NCBI GenBank assembly: GCA_948567375.1
Contig: OX419756.1
Coordinates: forward strand, 69,666,552 to 69,730,551
Direction of reading: 5' to 3'
Source: Lunularia cruciata
Taxonomy: Eukaryota > Streptophyta > Marchantiopsida > Lunulariales > Lunulariaceae
Length of the DNA stretch: 64,000 nucleotides
In this document: in pieces, positions 41,720 through 53,270 of the stretch
Layout of the letters: the number at the start of each line of letters is the position of its first letter
Numbering within the stretch: position 1 is the stretch's first letter
Notes under the pieces: model-generated
Told to the model about the DNA's origin: nothing
Seen by the model: the letters and a program-made list of their open reading frames with translations, nothing else
Databases searched by the model: none
Made by a program: the position numbers and the translations under genes

Positions 41720-42984
41720 AAGATGATGTTGTCATACGCGTTTAGGGAAACTCTAAAAGCTCAAAAACTACTTTACCACAATCTCAACTATGTGCACCGC
41801 AATTGAGGAGATCTTCAAGAATCACCAGACCACCAGCAAGGTATTCCCTGTCTCTACATTACATGTTGTTGATAGATGGTGGTGAACCTGAATGTTATAA
41901 AGAAACCATGCAAAGTGAATCAGTGAAGTGGGAGCTTGCCATGAAGGGTGAGATGAGGTCCTTGGATAAGAATCAACTTGAGCTCAGCTTACTACTAGAA
42001 GGCAAGAAGGCATTTCATAACAAGGTCAAAGAGGAACACAATGGTTGCAGACAATACAAGGCAATGTTAGTTGTGAAAGCATTCCAACAGAAGGAGGGGA
42101 TTAATTCAATGGTGGTCAAGCACTCAACAATTAGAGTTCTCCTTACTGTAGTGGTTTCTGACAAATTATATTTGGAGCACATGGATGTCACTACTACTTT
42201 TCTACATGGTGAGATTGATGAAGACATTTAATATTGCTTTTCTACATGGTGAGATTGATGCAAAAACTATATGCAACAACTTGTTGGCTTGGCGGTCCTT
42301 GACAAGGAGAGCTTGGTATACAAGTTGCAAATAAGACTATATGGTGTAAAACAAGCACAAATATTATGGTACAAGAAATTTGACAAGTTCATGATCAGTA
42401 ATTGATTCACAAGATGTTAGGGAAATCATTGCTGGTATATCAAGTCTCTTGATAATAGTTTTATCATCTCACTTTTGTACGTTGATGACATGTTGATAGT
42501 TGGACCTAACATACTAGCGGTTGAGAGATGGGAGAAAGAATTATCAAGAGAGTTTGCAATAAAGGACATGGATGCAACAAAGCAAATACTTGGGCTGAAG
42601 ATTGAAAGGGACAAGGTGGCTAGAACGCTAAAACTCTCTCAAGGTAGCAACATTGCAAAGGTTTTAGAAATGTTCAAAATGACATATGAAAGTCATGTGA
42701 AGACACCTTTGGCAAGTCACTTAAAGCTATCAAAGGAACCGTCACCCAAGGATGATGAAGAGTTGAAGAATATGTCAAAGGTACCATATGCTTCAGCTAT
42801 AGTTAGCCTCATGTATGCAATGACATGTACTAGAACAGATGTTACACATGCAGTGGGGGTTGTGAGCGAGTACATGGACAATCCAAGAAGACAACTTTGG
42901 GAGGCTGTCAAATGGACTTTGAGACATCTAAAAGGTACCAAAGATATTGGTTTGTGTTACAACCAAGGCATCCATACTCTATAA
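41720..42984 (+). pseudogene. Ele-3 copia reverse transcriptase
   Basis: 41803-42231 covers the hinge and RT fingers (R-R-S-S-R-I-T-R-P-P-A-R-Y, L-E-H-M-D-V-T-T-T-F-L-H-G-E-I box A). Then a 24-bp local duplication (copies near 42198 and 42237, CTTTTCTACATGGTGAGATT...) breaks the frame. 42475-42984 carries box B, L-Y-V-D-D-M-L-I-V, and the thumb with Y-A-S-A-I-V-S-L-M-Y-A-M. Typical copia RT, inactivated by the duplication and stops. Confidence 0.87.
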
Positions 42985-43430
42985 GGTTTTATGGATGCAG
43001 ACTTGGGAGGTGATATAGATACCAGAAGAAGTATCACAGGGTATGTTTATACCATAGGTGGGAGAACAATGAGTTGGTTCTTTTAGTTGCAAAAGGTTGT
43101 TGCTTTGTCAATAATTGAGGCCAAATATGTTGCAATTACAAAAGCTAGTAAGGAGATGATCTTGTAACATAACCTTCTAAAGGAGCTAGGCAAAGAACAG
43201 AATTGTAGTGTTTTATTCCAAGACAGTCAAAGTGCCATTCACTTAGCAAAGAATCCAAAGTTCCATGCTAGAACTAAACACATATAGTTGAGATATCATT
43301 TCATTTGGGAGTTACTTGAAGATGGTAGTTTGTCATTTGAAACGATTTAAGGTGCCAAGAACTCTACTAATATATTGACTAAGATTGTCACTTATGAGAA
43401 GTTAAGTCTATGTAGCATCAATAGGCCTTC
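42985..43430 (+). pseudogene. Ele-3 copia RNase H
   Basis: [37 protein letters not shown] and A-R-T-K-H-I are readable in one frame, with stops at about 43087 and 43165. It matches the RNase H of Ele-2 in domain order. Catalytic D, E, D positions are mostly kept. Confidence 0.8.
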
Positions 43431-43544
43431 ATTGATAACTAGACAGTAAAGCTGCATTGAGCATGTAGATCAAACACAAGAAGTTTACTATCTTTTCTTT
43501 TAAAGATGTATAGTCAAGGAGTATTAGTCTGCAAGTGGGAGAGT

Positions 43545-43663
43545 TGTTAGGATGTAGAGCATGATCCATTCTATGTATCCCATGTGTGATGCTGAGATCT
43601 ATGGCTCTGATCATCCACAAGATTTCTTATCTAGGGTTGAGACACGTGTTTGACAATCCAAGA
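43545..43663 (+). repeat. Ele-3 3' LTR, truncated
   Basis: The first 119 bp of the 649-bp LTR (compare 16425-16543). It stops at the exact start of the Ele-7 LTR. The rest of the LTR is not found to the right of Ele-7, so it was lost in the deletion that also truncated Ele-7. Confidence 0.85.
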
Positions 43664-44115
43664 TGTCACGCCATTTGTAGTTCCGCATCTAGCTGCTCGG
43701 ACACTGGAGTTCCAGTGATAGTAGTTAGAGTTATTCTAGTAGTTTCTCAGGGACTACTTTCCGACAGTCTGATTTGGTGTTTGGGGTACTAACTTCACGG
43801 TGTGGCCCACCGTCACTTTGCACCGTTCACACTGTCGAGTGTGCTGTCAGTGGGACCGTTAGGGTTCCAGTGCTAGCTCGAGTCCATGGGGGTATAGTTT
43901 CGAAGTGAGCTCCAGAGAGCTCACTTCTCTGATGTTGAGCCTTCAAGTTCCTGGCTATGGTGAACAAAGGCCGGCGAGCGTCACCTGGATTCTCTATGCT
44001 TGAGTGGGTGTGGCTTGACTGTAATCAGTGCCCAGTTGTTGGCAGTTTATAGAGTGACAGATCAAGTACTGATCTGAGTTGAATTGAGTTGAAAGTGTTA
44101 AGCAATCTGATTACA
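43664..44115 (+). repeat. Ele-7 5' LTR
   Basis: 452 bp, TGTCACGCC...CTGATTACA. It defines the LTR ends for the family because its left neighbour is clean Ele-3 LTR sequence and its right neighbour is leader. Confidence 0.85.
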
Positions 44116-44799
44116 TCAGAGAAGTGAAGTCAGGGGGAAATCGGGTGCAAGAACGTTGAGTGTTGGTGGTATCTCCAAGCTCGGTGGACCGTGGTAGCTC
44201 GATTCAAGTTCTGTGTTTCCCTAGTGTGCAGAAGCTCGTTCAAGTGATTCAAATTTGGCAGTTAGGCGGACGGTGTGTGGAAGCGCTGGCCAAATTTCAA
44301 GCAAAGAAGGAGCAATTTTTGAGCAGTGTTGTGATTTTGAGCTTAGGAGGTGAAGGCAGAACCAATTTGCTGCGAGTTGGGCTCAGAAAGTGAAATTGAA
44401 GGTGGAGTTGGGAAGCTCTTCTCATGAAATTGTGATTTGGAAAAACCCGTTTTGTCAATTTGGCTTGAGTGGAAAGTTAGCGGGGGATTTGGCGGACAAC
44501 CATCTTTAGGGTTTACATCAGATTTACATCAGATTTTGGGCCAGATTTGGAGGATTTTTGCTGTTTGGCCAGATTTGGAGGAGTTTTGCTAGTTTGGAGG
44601 ACTTTTGCTGATTTGGAGAAGTTTCGCCAATTTTGAAGGAGGTTTCGAAGTGGCAACAAGAAAGGCCTCATTTGGGCGTTAGAGGCTTTGAGGCATAGGG
44701 CTGTGGGCTATGAGAGGCTACGAAGGCGTGAGGCTAGCTAGTTTAGAGTATATCTTGGTCATTGGTTGGCAAAATCTGGCTTTCTTGCTAGATTGTGCG

Positions 44800-44875
44800 C
44801 AACAGGGTTTGACCCCTAGATCTCTTGTTCCTAGACTGGTGCCCTAGCCAACTGGTCCACTCTCACTTGTTGTCC
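44800..44875 (-). other. tRNA-like stretch in the Ele-7 leader
   Basis: The minus strand contains an A-box-like GGACCAGTTGGCTAGGGC (about 44842-44859) followed 30-odd bases later by a T-arm-like GGGGTCAAACCC (44805-44816). The anticodon stem does not pair well, so this is at best a decayed tRNA-derived sequence, perhaps a SINE head. The Ele-4 leader lacks the corresponding block. Confidence 0.4.
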
Positions 44876-45411
44876 TAGTGACTGCGCTTCTTTTATCTAT
44901 ACACATGTAGCTTTGGCTAGGAGAGGCAATTTGATACCATTCTTGGTGATCCTGGTAGCTTAGGACTTAGATACGAACTGCTTTTATGTCAAATGCCAAA
45001 TGGTGGTAGAGTCAGTCCCGTGTTGTGTTATGAGATGGAGGGTTTTTGTTTAGATTTCTTGTGATTGGATCCACTCCATTCTCTGCTTCCTGTTTGTGCA
45101 CCATGTTTGTGTGAGGTATCATGACTTTTGAGCGTTGGTGCTCTGGTGTGCTCTCGGTGGTGAGGCTGGAGTGATGACCAGTCAGACTACCTTTGTTTCT
45201 CTCCGGTGAGGCAGGAAGTGATGACCTGCAGACCGTGAGAGTGCATGTTATGATGGCAGGTTACAGGTTGCCTTTCCCCTAGTGTAGTTATCTCGGTTAG
45301 AGTTACATTAGTGGGTGGTGTCTAGTTGGTGTTGGCACTTGGTGGGGCACTTGTGGTTGCGACTTGCAGTTGCAGTTGGTGGTTCGGGTTTGCTGTTGCA
45401 ATTACGTGGTC

Positions 45412-46440
45412 ACGACGGAGTTCTTTGGAGATTCCAGAGGAGTTAGCCTTGCAGTACGCAGTGGGTTTACTCGGGGTGGTGCTCGGTATCAGCCTGTATC
45501 TCAGGTCCCAGTGAGGGAGGAGATTGACTCTGAGTTGGAGTTCGACACAGGAGCTGATTCAGTTGAGAGTGCACTTGGTGTGTCCGCACCGTTGTTGTGG
45601 GACATGGACGAGATTTATGGGGCCTTCAAAGGCCCTAGGTATTACTCTGGTATAGTGGGTACCATTGAGTTGGATGACTTCATCCAGGAGTTTGATAGTT
45701 GGTGTGATCTGCAGCAGATGCGGAACCCGACTTTGTTCACACCCTTCATGGCATGGAAGGGGTTGTTTCAGCATCTGGAGGGTCCGCCGATGGATGACTA
45801 CCATGAGTTCAAGAGAGCTCATTTGGAGGAGATTGAGTTATGGAGACAGTATTGGTCTCCACACTATGTCTCCATTACTTCAGGCTCGGTGGCTAGGAGT
45901 AGATCGGCTGTACCCATGAGTTCTAGCTCAAGTAGTGTTGGTGGAGCTAGTGGAGGTGCACTAGCTGGAGATAGTTCTACTACTAGTGGAGGTACGCTGC
46001 AAGAGGTGGTGTGGTACCGGGGTTTAACCCCATGGTGGAGTTCTTCCTGTGTTTGAGTCAAAACTACCAAGGAGTGCGGACTGACAAGCTGAGGAGCTTG
46101 CAGGAGTTCTAGCGGAAGGCTGGAGAGAGCCTACGCGAGGCATACACTCGCATGAGGCAGCAAATCAGTTTCACTTAGGGAGTTATTGAGGCCCTGGCAG
46201 TCCAGTTTTGGTATGGGATACCGAACAGGGAGTTGTGACGTAGAGTTTGTGATGCTACGTTGTTGCAGGCTACTTCGCCCACTTTGGCAGTAGTATTTGG
46301 TTTGGCTGAGCGTATTGAGCTCAATATGGTGGAGGAGAGAGTGGTGACATTTGGATTTGGTAGGGAGACCTCATCCACAGTTGTGACTTCTTCTAGAGTG
46401 CAGCAGAGTGCACCACGCCCAATTGGTTTTTGAGGATAGG
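45412..46440 (+). pseudogene. Ele-7 gag
   Basis: The start codon position of Ele-4 (ATGGAGTTC) is ACGGAGTTC here. The open stretch to 46056 includes F-I-Q-E-F-D-S-W-C-D-L and the capsid segment R-A-H-L-E-E-I-E-L-W-R-Q-Y, then a Ser/Gly-rich linker. A frameshift near 46005 and a TAG at about 46109 follow. The capsid C-terminal part continues to about 46390. Confidence 0.75.
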
Positions 46441-46523
46441 GTGGACAGCCCAGATCCTATGGAGCAAGTGGAGGGCCTAGTGGAGTTAGACCCTTACCCT
46501 CATTTTCGGGTCAACAACAACTA

Positions 46524-47340
46524 GTGAGTGGTGGTGTTGCTTGTTGGACTTGTGGTGGACCTCACCATAGGAGAGAGTGTACTCAAGGCAGCGGACCTGA
46601 TACCTCGGGTGCATCACAGCCATCACAAAGGCAGTGTGAGCATTGCCATAGATTTGGTCACACTAGTGACCGGTGTTTTGACCTACACCCGGAGTTACGG
46701 AGTGGTAGGGCTGCTATGGCAGGTAGTAGAGGAGCTCCAGTTCATGGAGGACGAGGTGGTAGAGGATCTACACCTAGTAGGGGTGCAGTATCTGCCCTTA
46801 CTTCTGACATAGCTATGGCTACTCGGATTGAGCAGTTGGAGCAAAGATTGGCTAGTATGGCTATTGCTCAGAGGAGATCAGATTCGGGTGCTGAGGCTTG
46901 CACCTCATATGCTGGTGATAGAGATGCTTTGGACTTCATGTGCGGAGCAGCACAGGTGGATGCATCTGCAGCAGTGACAAGGAGTGCAGTACGTGCTCCA
47001 GAGCCTAGAGGAGCATCAATGGAGTTGGACCCACAGAGAGGAGAGGTTGGGAGACAGGTCAGACTTCCCCAGTCTTTCACGCTATCTGAGGCATTGCAGA
47101 CGACATCCATGGTTCCTAGACGTCCTAGTGCAGGTGTGGTAGGTGGTGATGGAGTATATGATGGACTACCTACTAGTCAGCCACCTGCTACTACACAGAC
47201 TGAGTCTAGCATGATGTTGGGGGCGGCTCAGCTGATTATGCGGCATCCTTTTTTTTTAGCCAGTGACATGTTTACATTGGGAGTTGACCTAGCCCAGTGT
47301 TCCGATTGGTTGCCACGTTGTGTCAGAGTAGGGATGGTGC
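46524..47340 (+). CDS. Ele-7 nucleocapsid with two zinc knuckles and linker
   Basis: It is open from 46524, with real homology to about 47330, where a frameshift occurs. Knuckle 1: C-W-T-C-G-G-P-H-H-R-R-E-C (slightly short spacing). Knuckle 2: C-E-H-C-H-R-F-G-H-T-S-D-R-C, a perfect CCHC. A Gly/Arg-rich stretch (G-G-R-G-G-R-G) and a helix with R-I-E-Q-L-E-Q-R-L follow. It would bind element RNA. It is part of the gag-pol polyprotein, so the Met at 46524 is not a real start. Confidence 0.8.
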
Positions 47341-47455
47341 AGTTCCTACTACTAGAGCAGAGGTGGTTGGTAGTGGAGCTGACTTGGGTGAGGAGCATGG
47401 GATCCGTTCAGCGACCAATGGTTTATGGTAGGCAGCAACGGCTAGACTGGAGGAG

Positions 47456-47992
47456 TTGCCAGCTAGACCGGCCTTTGAGAGAGCGCGGTTTACACCTGGT
47501 GTTGTCCTATTGGATAACCAAAGGGGGATCTTTTGTTTGGTGGGACCTTCAGGGAAGGTCTATACACCACAGAGAGTCTTGTTAGACTCTGGTGCGCAGC
47601 CTCTTATGTTGGGGAAGGCTGCAGTTGTTGGTCTGGAGTTACGGAAGACCGATGTGGAGAGGTGTCCATTTCAGATCCAGACATCTCTTGGTGGTGGTTC
47701 AACACAGTACATCACATGTGGAGAGCTTGTTGTCCAGGTTCAGCCTGGTCATCCGACTAATAGCTCGGTGGTGAGAGCTCAGGCTATTGCGACGATAGCT
47801 GAGTCATATGATATGCTAGTTGGGGGAGCAGTGTTATACCCTATGGGTTCAGCATTGACTATTGGGAGGAGACAGCCTCTTATAGACCTGGTTGGCAGTC
47901 TGGTGAGGGACGGGCATGTTGCCTACCAGTACGCTTTAGTAGTGGCAGTCTTGGCTCACTACAGTCCGGGACCATGGCAGCATCAGTTTTAG
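47456..47992 (+). CDS. Ele-7 aspartic protease
   Basis: 178 codons. The active site V-L-L-D-S-G-A-Q-P-L-M-L-G (D-S-G-A codons 47585-47596) is the retropepsin consensus. L-V-G-G-A-V-L-Y-P-M-G is the second conserved segment. This is the domain removed by deletion in Ele-4. It is in another frame from the nucleocapsid frame because of a shift near 47330. It would process the Gag-Pol polyprotein. Confidence 0.85.
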   Translation: MPARPAFERARFTPGVVLLDNQRGIFCLVGPSGKVYTPQRVLLDSGAQPLMLGKAAVVGLELRKTDVERCPFQIQTSLGGGSTQYITCGELVVQVQPGHPTNSSVVRAQAIATIAESYDMLVGGAVLYPMGSALTIGRRQPLIDLVGSLVRDGHVAYQYALVVAVLAHYSPGPWQHQF

Positions 47993-48256
47993 CTTTCAAC
48001 GGTGCAGTTACTTGGCCTGGTGACTTGTTGGAGTGGAACGCCCATGCGGAGGATACTCGAGTACCAGAGGAGATCACTCGACTTTGGAGTACGAGTGGGA
48101 TTGTTCCATCCACCTTGGATGTTCCATTGTGGAGTTCATAGGAGGCATTGCAGCAGCATGCAGATCAGTTGGTGCAGCCGGCTTGGAGTGGAGCCTTCGT
48201 ACCATCAGGGGATGAGTGTGAGGATGAGCCTCCAAAGGCGATTGCTTTGACAACTG

Positions 48257-49429
48257 TACATGATTTTGCGAATTTTGAGCTCATATTTCTGTAATTTTCT
48301 ACTTCCAACATCCTTGGAATCGTTCACACCACACTCGGTGGATGCGGAGCCGTGATCGATTCTATATCTCAAGGGGTAGATTTGCTTTAGATTCTCTTGA
48401 AGTTTCCGTTTAACCTTCTGATATCTCATGACAAGGAATCATAAACTCCCTCACTGGCAGGCGATTCCCTTGTTTCCGCGTTATGAGTATTGCTGACCAG
48501 CCGAAGCGTTCGGAGAGCACCGCGTTCAGACAGCACTGTGGACATATGCTCTCTGAGAATCTAACAGCTGAATTTTGATCAGTTGCTACTATTAAGGTTC
48601 TCATATTGTCGGTGACGACAATTATAGAGTTAAGTTGGTCCCTAATTTCAGAGGTAGTCTCCTGCGTCATTGAAAACAAATTAGAGCTTCATCTATACGA
48701 AACCGTTCTTCCCGACGTATTGCATGATCTAACCACTTGATGAACCAGTACAATAGTTGATAAGTAGATGCCTGGTAAGTCCTTTTAATGCAGATCTACA
48801 CGGGTAAAAGTCTGAAAACATTGTAGCAAATCTTGAAACACTCAATCAATCAGGGTTATCTGTTACAGAGAAGCATATGCAAGGCATATAGCTTGAGTCG
48901 TGCATGTGAGCAGTACTAGGCACTGTGCGGTCCGAACACATGCTCCATGTTGATATCGGTTAGGGTCCGTGCAGATAAGCAAACTTTACTTGTACATTTT
49001 TTCCTATCCTCTTTACTTCCCAAGAGCACGAGTACATGTACATGACCTAGGGCGCCAGCATAGGGAGGCGTCATGATAGCTTTGCAAGATACATGCATAT
49101 GTGACCACTTCAAAGGAATCCTGGATTGAATCCTTATCCTTACCATGATTTACCTTTCACAGACGTTCGTCAGTGAAAGGTAATTGTGATGTAAAACAAT
49201 CTAAATTTCCGCTAATGCTTGAACAATAGATGTATTGTGAAGTATAAGCACTCGCTCGCCCGGATGGTGACCTCTGAATCTGCTCTTAAGTATCAACCGA
49301 TCGCACTCAGACTTTTCATACATACTTACCGGTAAATCGGTACACAATTCACATACATCTTTTTGATTTATATATGAGTATATGTTAGTTTCCTTTATCT
49401 GGTCAACCAAATTTTGTGGAGGACACATT
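48257..49429. other. Anonymous stretch left of the peroxidase duplication
   Basis: Unrelated to Ele-7 or Ele-3. Short minus-strand frames at 48410-48679 and 49201-49467 match no family I recognise. The junction at 48256 is a deletion or rearrangement breakpoint rather than an LTR end. Confidence 0.35.
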
Positions 49430-51960
49430 ATAGTATAGGTGCCTCCATTCGGTCCCGAAGATGGCAATTAAAGGCTAGATCATGGCATGGGAGGATTATT
49501 CCAAGTCATACCCATAGTTATGTTTGCACCTACCTAGGTTTAGTTACCGTTGCAGTTATGTCGAATCCTCGTTTGAGCGTGAAATATATGGTAGTCAGTT
49601 TCACCGCAAAAATATGTTGCAGGGCGTATTTTGACCATGAAAGGAAGTTCCTAATATCTTCCTAGGTAGAGCTCGACGATGGTACTTTGGAGTGTACTCG
49701 CGAGATGTCTTATATGTGGGACTCCATTGCTTTGTGTACATGGTCAAGACTCGGATCATCTTGATCACGATGTTTGGACGAGAAAGAACTTAAGCCAGAA
49801 AGAAGGACATTGTCAAGATCTTGAGATGCTTGTTATGCTTCCATACCTATAACATACGTATAAACATGCGTGAGATAGTAATGCAGTTCGTGGCTACGCT
49901 TAAAAGTGACAGTTCTGGGCAACGCCTGTATATTTCTTCAAGTTAGTGCATATTTATTTCATTTAAACACTAACTATGAATGGCGATTGGAAGTTAGTCA
50001 CTTCTGAGTCAGTACATTGCATGGCCATTGCATGTACTGCTGCCTTAGTAGCTGCACGTCGTTTGACAGATGAGGACTAGATAAAATGTGCCTCCTGATT
50101 ACTATGCCCATGAAGTATATTAACTTATGCATATTTGATGCTTGTACTGCAGATGTACAACGATTACACTTGCCTGCTATCATTATCAAATCTTCATATC
50201 CTTACATTTACGATTTCTATTACTTCCTCACAAGGGTTCCCACACGTAATGTGTCCAAATATCCTACCAAAAAGGCTGTCTTGAGTTGCTTCTACATCCT
50301 GACTCTGACCCTCTCTGACTCCCACTGCACTGATTTCCTAAAATATCGTTACCTCCCGACGAATCTCCTTGACCAAGAAATGATTGAATGGTTTCAGTGC
50401 ACTGTACAGTTTGGGGTTTAGCTCCTCAGTCTTAGTAAAAAATGATCGACACTCCAAGCCATGTGCTTGTTTCCTATGCAATTTCCTAGGTTAATATTGG
50501 CAACGTCGACATTCTAAATACTCATGCATACTTCACTCCACTTTACTTTACAGTTCAGATGCGCTCCAGATCCATTTATTCGCCAGTGAACTACGTATAT
50601 GAGCAAAAATTTATGGAAATTCCCATAAGCATAACTTGCAGATCTCTATATATTTCTGGTCTTGTGACTCCAAGGATTTATCCACTATTTACAATAGATT
50701 CGGTTCCGATTCCATTTTGGTGCGTTGTCACTGGTCAGTGACATGGCACCAAAATCTCTTTGCGTGCATATCCTCAGTCCACTACTTGTTCTCCAAAAGT
50801 TGCAATCTATTCCAGATGCAGAAATTGTAATCGAATCCTAGGCCAGGCTCCGCACCGGTTCCTTGAGTGGTGGGAGTAGCAACTTCCCCGGATGTGGTGA
50901 AGTGAGGTTCAGAATCGTGAGGTTAACAGTAGCAGCGTATGCACTATTCTGGGAGGAGTACACATTATTTGGCTCAAAAGAATACCTACAGTCTAATGCG
51001 GAGAAGCAGAAGACCTTACCTTCGTCATTGTTAAAGTCATCGACTAAACCAGGAAAAACATTGAATCAGAAAGCTGGAACTCACTTACAGAAACGCATGT
51101 GGCCATGATATTGATGGCTGCTAACCTTCATGATCACTAGCTTGATTACTATTTGTTCACTATCTGGATTGAAGTCACTATCATGATTACTATTTGTTCA
51201 TCAATTGCAATACTCAATAGTAATTAGCTAAAATAAGTCACTTGGTGAGATGCTTTAGATACACTGCAACATTGACAGATCCACTAGCCAGTTTAATAAA
51301 ATTGGGACTAAATGTATGATTTCAGACTACCCTAGGACCACAGGAGGGGTCAAGTCGAAGACGAGCTTGTTGTATAAGTATCTCAGCTGCGAAGTTTCAA
51401 GCAATTGTAGCACTCAGTTCCTGAGTGCTTCTGATGCATACTTGACAATTGCAACGAACTTCACCTTGCATTCGCAGAGTCAGCTAAGTACGTTACGTTA
51501 GAAATGTCAACTCACTGAAACTACAAAAACTTTCATTTTGCAATTGGTTCCTTTAAGTACTAGCTGGTCATGCAACAATCTAGGTGTATCTTGTCTTCGT
51601 TTCTAATTCCAGAGTTTCTGACATATACTGAAATGGCCTTTTGAATCTTGCAGGACAACGCAAGCAGAAAGAAGTAGACGTCACCTAGCAATTGCCACAA
51701 TGGCTTTATACAGGTCTCTATTATTCTCCGGCGCCTTGCTTCTGGCAGCATGCGCTCTTCACTCGAGTCCTGCAGCTGCTAATGCTGCATCTCTTTCCGA
51801 AACATTTTACGCTGATACGTGTCCTCAAGTGACAAAGATCGTTTCGTTGGTAGTTGAGAAAATTTTGGAGACTGACAAGACTATGGCTGGAGCTTTGAAT
51901 CGCTTGCAGTTTCATGATTGCTGGGTCCGGGTAAGGCACCCCACATTCTCTATAAAACAG
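49430..51960 (+). repeat. Tandem duplication unit 1 (peroxidase upstream region and exon 1)
   Basis: From GTGCCTCCATTC at about 49440 onward, sequence is collinear with 53810 onward (offset about 4.37 kb at the start), covering promoter, 5' UTR and exon 1. Similarity is broken by indels, including a block of about 200 bp present only in unit 2 (about 54990-55190). Confidence 0.85.
51373..51380 (+). promoter_or_regulatory. TATA box of the peroxidase gene
   Basis: TATAAGTA about 330 bp before the ATG; the duplicate copy keeps TATAAGCA at the same relative place (about 55819). Transcription probably starts some 30 bp downstream. The 5' UTR probably contains an intron ending TTGCAG at 51653. In unit 2 its donor is a clean GTAAGT, while here that donor is CTAAGT and GTACGT at 51488 is the nearest alternative. 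Confidence 0.6.
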
Positions 51961-53270
51961 AGGGGAGAACCTGAGTGTGACTTACAGACAGGAAGATTCT
52001 GGAGGACCTGCATGAGTAGTTTATGAACAAGTTTGCGTCAGCCAGATATTAGCGAATTAATAAGTAAAAGTTACTATCGTCATATTTTCGCATAAATACC
52101 ACATCATGCGAAAATTTAATTTATGCTGGATCATGACGATAATCAGATTAGCTTGCCGGGATATGTAATGTTTTTCCTTGCCCTTATACGAGTTGGAATT
52201 TTACAGGGATGTGATGGATCCATTCTGCTCAACTCCACCGTAGGCAGCCCAGCAGAGAACGAAGGATTTGGAAACTTTGAAATCAGAGGAATTCCCGAGA
52301 TCGATTTGATCAAAAAAGCAGTCGAGTATGTTTGTCCAGGTGTTGTTTCATGCGCAGATATCATTGCTCTTGCAGCACATGACGCCACTGTCAAAGTAAG
52401 TGATCTTTTAAGTTCCGTGGGAACGTCTGAGTCAAGCGTAGTAGAGTTCATACCTCCAGTCGGCTGTCAATTTCCTTTCTTCCTTGATTTCCATCATCTA
52501 ATATTGTGCTGATGGTCGTTTCAGGTCGGAGGTCCTACATGGCCAGTATATCTTGGTCGTAGGGATGGTCTTGTTTCATTGGCTGATGATGCTAATATCA
52601 ATCTTCCTTTCCCTGTTTTGAATTTTGACCTACTGGTGGATAACTTTGCCCGCAAAGGGTTCAACGCAAGAGAAATGATTGTACTCTCAGGTACCACTAT
52701 CAAACACAGAAGTTTTAGACGTAGGCCTCTTGTTCAATTTCTCTTGGTACCTGTCAAGAGTGAGTCTATGTCCTTCTTTCTCTAATCACATTACTCATAT
52801 GCTAGGTGTGATGATAAACATAAATGTCTAATTCCTATGTGCCATGTATCCAACAATCAGGCGCTCACACTATTGGCCGAACTACTTGCAATGGTGTTGG
52901 CCCTCACATCTACAACTTCACTGGAAGCGACAACGTTAACGATACCGACCCCACTCTAGATGTAGAATTCGCGGACATGCTTAAGAAGCTTTGTCCCAAG
53001 GGTAACAGGAATAACACTCTGTTCCTTGATTCAACCGCCACCAGATTCGACCATCTATATTACAAAAACGTCATATCGAACAAAGGAGTGTTCATAACGG
53101 ATTCTGCCCTCATCACCAACTCTACAGGTAGAAGTCTCGTGAATGAGTTTTCAATCCGAGGATCGACCTGGTTCAACGAGTTCGCAACTGCCATGGTGAA
53201 GATGGGCAACCTCGAACCATTGACCGGTCCTGCTGGGGAAATTAGGAAAACATGCCAATTTATTAACTAA
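51700..53270 (+). CDS. Class III secretory peroxidase
   Basis: Exons 51700-51930, 52207-52395, 52525-52690 and 52861-53270 (GT-AG throughout) join to 331 codons, with introns at the three classical positions of plant class III peroxidases. The protein has a signal peptide (about residues 1-29, cut after A-N-A), so it is secreted. It has the distal Arg68 and His72 in R-L-Q-F-H-D-C-W-V, proximal heme His198 in S-G-A-H-T-I-G, and the eight disulfide cysteines (41, 74, 79, 120, 126, 205, 240, 327). G-C-D-G-S supplies calcium ligands. Known role: H2O2-dependent oxidation of phenolics, lignin and wall cross-linking. Odd: W replaces F in the usual H-D-C-F-V. The ATG context CACAATGGC suits plants. 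Two broken paralogues lie nearby. Confidence 0.93.

Larger units (their letters stand above)
41600..43663 (+). mobile_element. Ele-3: Ty1/copia element, 3' segment
   Basis: It resumes with integrase residues R-N-K-D-V-I-F-N-E and then RT, RNase H, a polypurine tract (AGTGGGAGAG near 43534-43543) and a truncated 3' LTR. The LTR match to 16425 and the continued reading show it is the other half of the same insertion, now 22 kb away because of Ele-4. Confidence 0.85.
43664..48256 (+). mobile_element. Ele-7: 3'-truncated second copy of the Ele-4 family
   Basis: 5' LTR 43664-44115, leader to about 45412, gag, two knuckles and protease, with strong similarity to Ele-4 segment 2. It ends at about 48256, a few codons before the point where Ele-4 starts its methyltransferase domain; everything after is unrelated. 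It is inserted in the Ele-3 3' LTR. It gives the better-preserved reference for gag and protease of the family. Confidence 0.87.

Noticed and set aside
46524-47585. One 353-codon protein
   Set aside because: After about 47330 the frame is wrong: the family reading continues in the frame of the protease, as the Ele-4 copy shows.
43664-48256. Ele-7 as the missing 3' part of Ele-4
   Set aside because: It begins with its own 5' LTR and repeats leader, gag and protease already present in Ele-4; it is a separate insertion.
48410-49467. Minus-strand frames as a small gene
   Set aside because: No recognised motif, no splice or start support and no homologue in the window.
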